Source: Candidatus Woesearchaeota archaeon UBA153
Lineage (GTDB): Archaea; Nanobdellota; Nanobdellia; Woesearchaeales; UBA525
NCBI GenBank assembly: GCA_002503705.1
Contig: DASH01000027.1
Span: forward strand, 1-12,642
Direction of reading: 5' to 3'
DNA: 12,642 bases
The notes beneath the pieces were generated by a model. The model saw only the letters and a list, made by a program, of their open reading frames with translations. It ran no database searches and was not told where the DNA came from. Both the position numbers and the translations under genes were made by a program. This document shows positions 11,472-12,642 of the stretch, in pieces; position 1 is the first letter of the stretch, and every line of letters starts with the position of its first letter.

Positions 11472-12539
11472 TCATGTTTGACACCTCGCGCTCAATTCGT
11501 CGAGGAATTCTTTGAATAGCGTGTTTTCATTTATATATGACGTGACTTCTTCGACGGAGTCGCGGATTCGTCTGATGGTCTTGCTGATGCTTCCTCGACG
11601 CTGCGCGCACCAGTGCGTGATTTGGACGAGCACGAAGTGCACGTCCATCTTCGCTGCGCTGCGGCATTGCAGCGTCGAGAAATTGAGCAGTTGTTTCGCG
11701 TCCTTGAAGAATACCTCGATCGCGAAACGTTTTTGGTATAACATGATGACGAACTTCGTCGAGAAATTCGCGCTGTTCGTCACGAGAAAGACTGGCGCTG
11801 CGAAGACGCCGTTCTTGCAGATGAGGACTCGGCGCGTGCCGAGTCCGTTCACGTCGAGCATGGTGTCGATGACCCAGAAGCTCCGTCCGTGGACGATGAC
11901 GTGCGCGTACTGGTCGTGTGTCGCGCTCGCGGCGAGCGAGCGCAATGAGACTTGCTCGTCGCCGACGAGGACGAGCCGGTTCGATTTGAGACGCGTGATG
12001 TAGACGCGCTCGAGCCGTTCAATCGCTGCGAGCAGCCCGGTGCTCGCGTACCACGCGTCGAACAAGAACACGTCCGGCGCGATATGCTCCTCGCAGAGTC
12101 GCTCGAAGGCGCAGAGGCATTCGTCGAGCTTGCTCGACGGTGCGAGCGTCGTCTCGATGACGCCAACCTTCCCGTTGCGGTACAAGGCGAGGCTCGTCGG
12201 GGTGAACCCGTCGTAGAAGCATCCCTTGACGTGGTCGTATTGCGACGATTCGCTCTCGAATTTTCGTCCGGCTTTGTGGAGGGGCGAATCGTCGAAGATG
12301 GCGAGGAGCAGGCCTTGCTCCTCGCTGAGTCGTGCGAGCACTTGCTCGCGCAACGCCGCCTTGAGCTCATCGACGAGGGCGACGAGACGCTCGTACCGAC
12401 GATGGAACGTTCTGGCCGTCGGCGAGAACCGCAAGACTTTGCGGTACTCCGTCATGACTGCCCGCCGGGCAGTCATCAGTGCAGAAACGAAAAGTTTAAG
12501 CTGTTCGCCGAGTTGGTCATCACTATATCGCGTCGTCAT
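11472..12539 (-). CDS. Transposase, DDE type with Y2R3E6K signature (IS4-like)
   Basis: 355 aa. It cuts and joins the element's ends using two metal ions. DDE residues: D83 (or D84) in LAIFDDSPLHK, D161 in VFLFDAWYAS (the DxWY form of IS4/IS701/ISH3-like enzymes) and E275 in LYQKRFAIEVFFKDAK. The last segment fits Y-x2-R-x3-E-x6-K exactly (Y268, R271, E275, K282), the IS4 hallmark. The frame is intact, so the enzyme may be active. Start: ATG 12539, with GGTGAA (12550-12545 on minus) 5 nt before it as ribosome binding site and TTTATATAT (12580-12572) as TATA box. Codons 22-29 (MTARRAVM) are written as a 23-bp near-perfect palindrome. I cannot assign the exact IS subgroup. Confidence 0.9.
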   Translation of the reverse strand: MTTRYSDDQLGEQLKLFVSALMTARRAVMTEYRKVLRFSPTARTFHRRYERLVALVDELKAALREQVLARLSEEQGLLLAIFDDSPLHKAGRKFESESSQYDHVKGCFYDGFTPTSLALYRNGKVGVIETTLAPSSKLDECLCAFERLCEEHIAPDVFLFDAWYASTGLLAAIERLERVYITRLKSNRLVLVGDEQVSLRSLAASATHDQYAHVIVHGRSFWVIDTMLDVNGLGTRRVLICKNGVFAAPVFLVTNSANFSTKFVIMLYQKRFAIEVFFKDAKQLLNFSTLQCRSAAKMDVHFVLVQITHWCAQRRGSISKTIRRIRDSVEEVTSYINENTLFKEFLDELSARCQT

Positions 12540-12544
12540 TGGTT

Positions 12545-12567
12545 TTCACCAAAAGCTCAATGGTGAA
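12545..12567 (-). promoter_or_regulatory. Stem that hides the transposase ribosome binding site
   Basis: On the minus strand, TTCACCA (12567-12561) can pair with TGGTGAA (12551-12545), which holds the GGTGA ribosome binding site. The native transcript should begin near 12550, after the first arm, and stay open. A read-through transcript would contain both arms and close the site. Confidence 0.5.
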
Positions 12568-12571
12568 CGCG

Positions 12572-12580
12572 ATATATAAA
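12572..12580 (-). promoter_or_regulatory. TATA-like box of the transposase gene
   Basis: TTTATATAT on minus; a start about 25 bp downstream gives a leader of roughly 10 nt before the ATG at 12539. Confidence 0.5.
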
Positions 12581-12605
12581 TGGGACCCGCAAGGGTCCCG
12601 TTTAT
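12576..12605. other. 13-bp hairpin with GCAA/TTGC loop at the insertion-sequence end
   Basis: ATAAA-T-GGGACCC (12576-12588), loop GCAA, then GGGTCCC-G-TTTAT (12593-12605). All positions pair, with one T·G. It lies outside the transposase promoter and may block transcription entering the element. In plus-strand RNA the loop is of GNRA type. Confidence 0.55.
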
Positions 12606-12642
12606 TTCTCGACGAGAATAACGCCTAAATGTCAGACATCAG

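Larger units (their letters stand above)
11471..12642 (-). mobile_element. Insertion sequence, IS4-type, probably complete
   Basis: About 1.17 kb. Imperfect terminal inverted repeats: CTCATGTTTGACA (11471-11483) against the complement of TGTCAGACATCAG (12630-12642), which reads CTGATGTCTGACA, 11 of 13 identical. The right repeat coincides with the window end, so the true tip and the target duplication cannot be checked. It contains one transposase gene whose stop codon lies inside the left repeat, and a 5' region with two hairpins. The left edge falls in an SGNH hydrolase gene. Confidence 0.75.

Overview
The window reads as archaeal chromosome, from a G+C-rich lineage with AT-rich promoters. 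Evidence: nearly every gene has a TATA-like box about 25-30 bp before its start codon and almost no leader; the tRNA does not encode CCA; and the gene set includes archease, a Hel308/Ski2-like helicase with an intein, stand-alone NAD(P)HX dehydratase and endonuclease IV. A small-genome (DPANN-like) archaeon is plausible, but I cannot place it from sequence alone.

Layout. 7-1459: a PIN-domain nuclease (-) and NAD(P)HX dehydratase (+) diverge from one compact promoter. 1541-2314: an unrecognised protein (-). 2318-2629: a gene-free stretch with hairpins. 2630-4995: endonuclease IV, an unrecognised 308-aa protein and archease, each with its own TATA box. 4996-5506: a gene-poor stretch full of structure (a hairpin pair also found at 2464-2505, two 50-bp repeats, and a folded unit between 16-bp direct repeats). 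5507-6987: an unrecognised proline-rich protein and a thioredoxin reductase, followed by a small convergent ORF. 7316-7882: a two-gene toxin-antitoxin operon (DUF4258 toxin, zinc-finger/AbrB antitoxin) behind a palindromic promoter. 7891-11019 (-): the C-terminal two thirds of a Hel308-like helicase, interrupted by a 510-aa LAGLIDADG intein and lacking the whole first RecA domain. 11114-11186: tRNA-Asn(GUU), whose 3' end is repeated twice more downstream. 11357-11470 (-): the last 37 codons of an SGNH/GDSL hydrolase, cut by an IS4-type insertion sequence that runs to the window edge.

Themes. Housekeeping genes for repair and quality control (base excision repair, NADHX repair, tRNA-ligase activation, thiol redox) are transcribed singly. 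Around them sit selfish or accessory parts: toxin-antitoxin pair, intein, insertion sequence, tRNA-end repeats and non-coding structured repeats. The best leads are the helicase that starts at RecA2 with its own well-placed promoter, the tRNA-end repeats, the folded unit at 5302-5472, and a hairpin pair in two copies whose stem differences are compensatory. I ran no searches; family calls rest on motifs read by eye.
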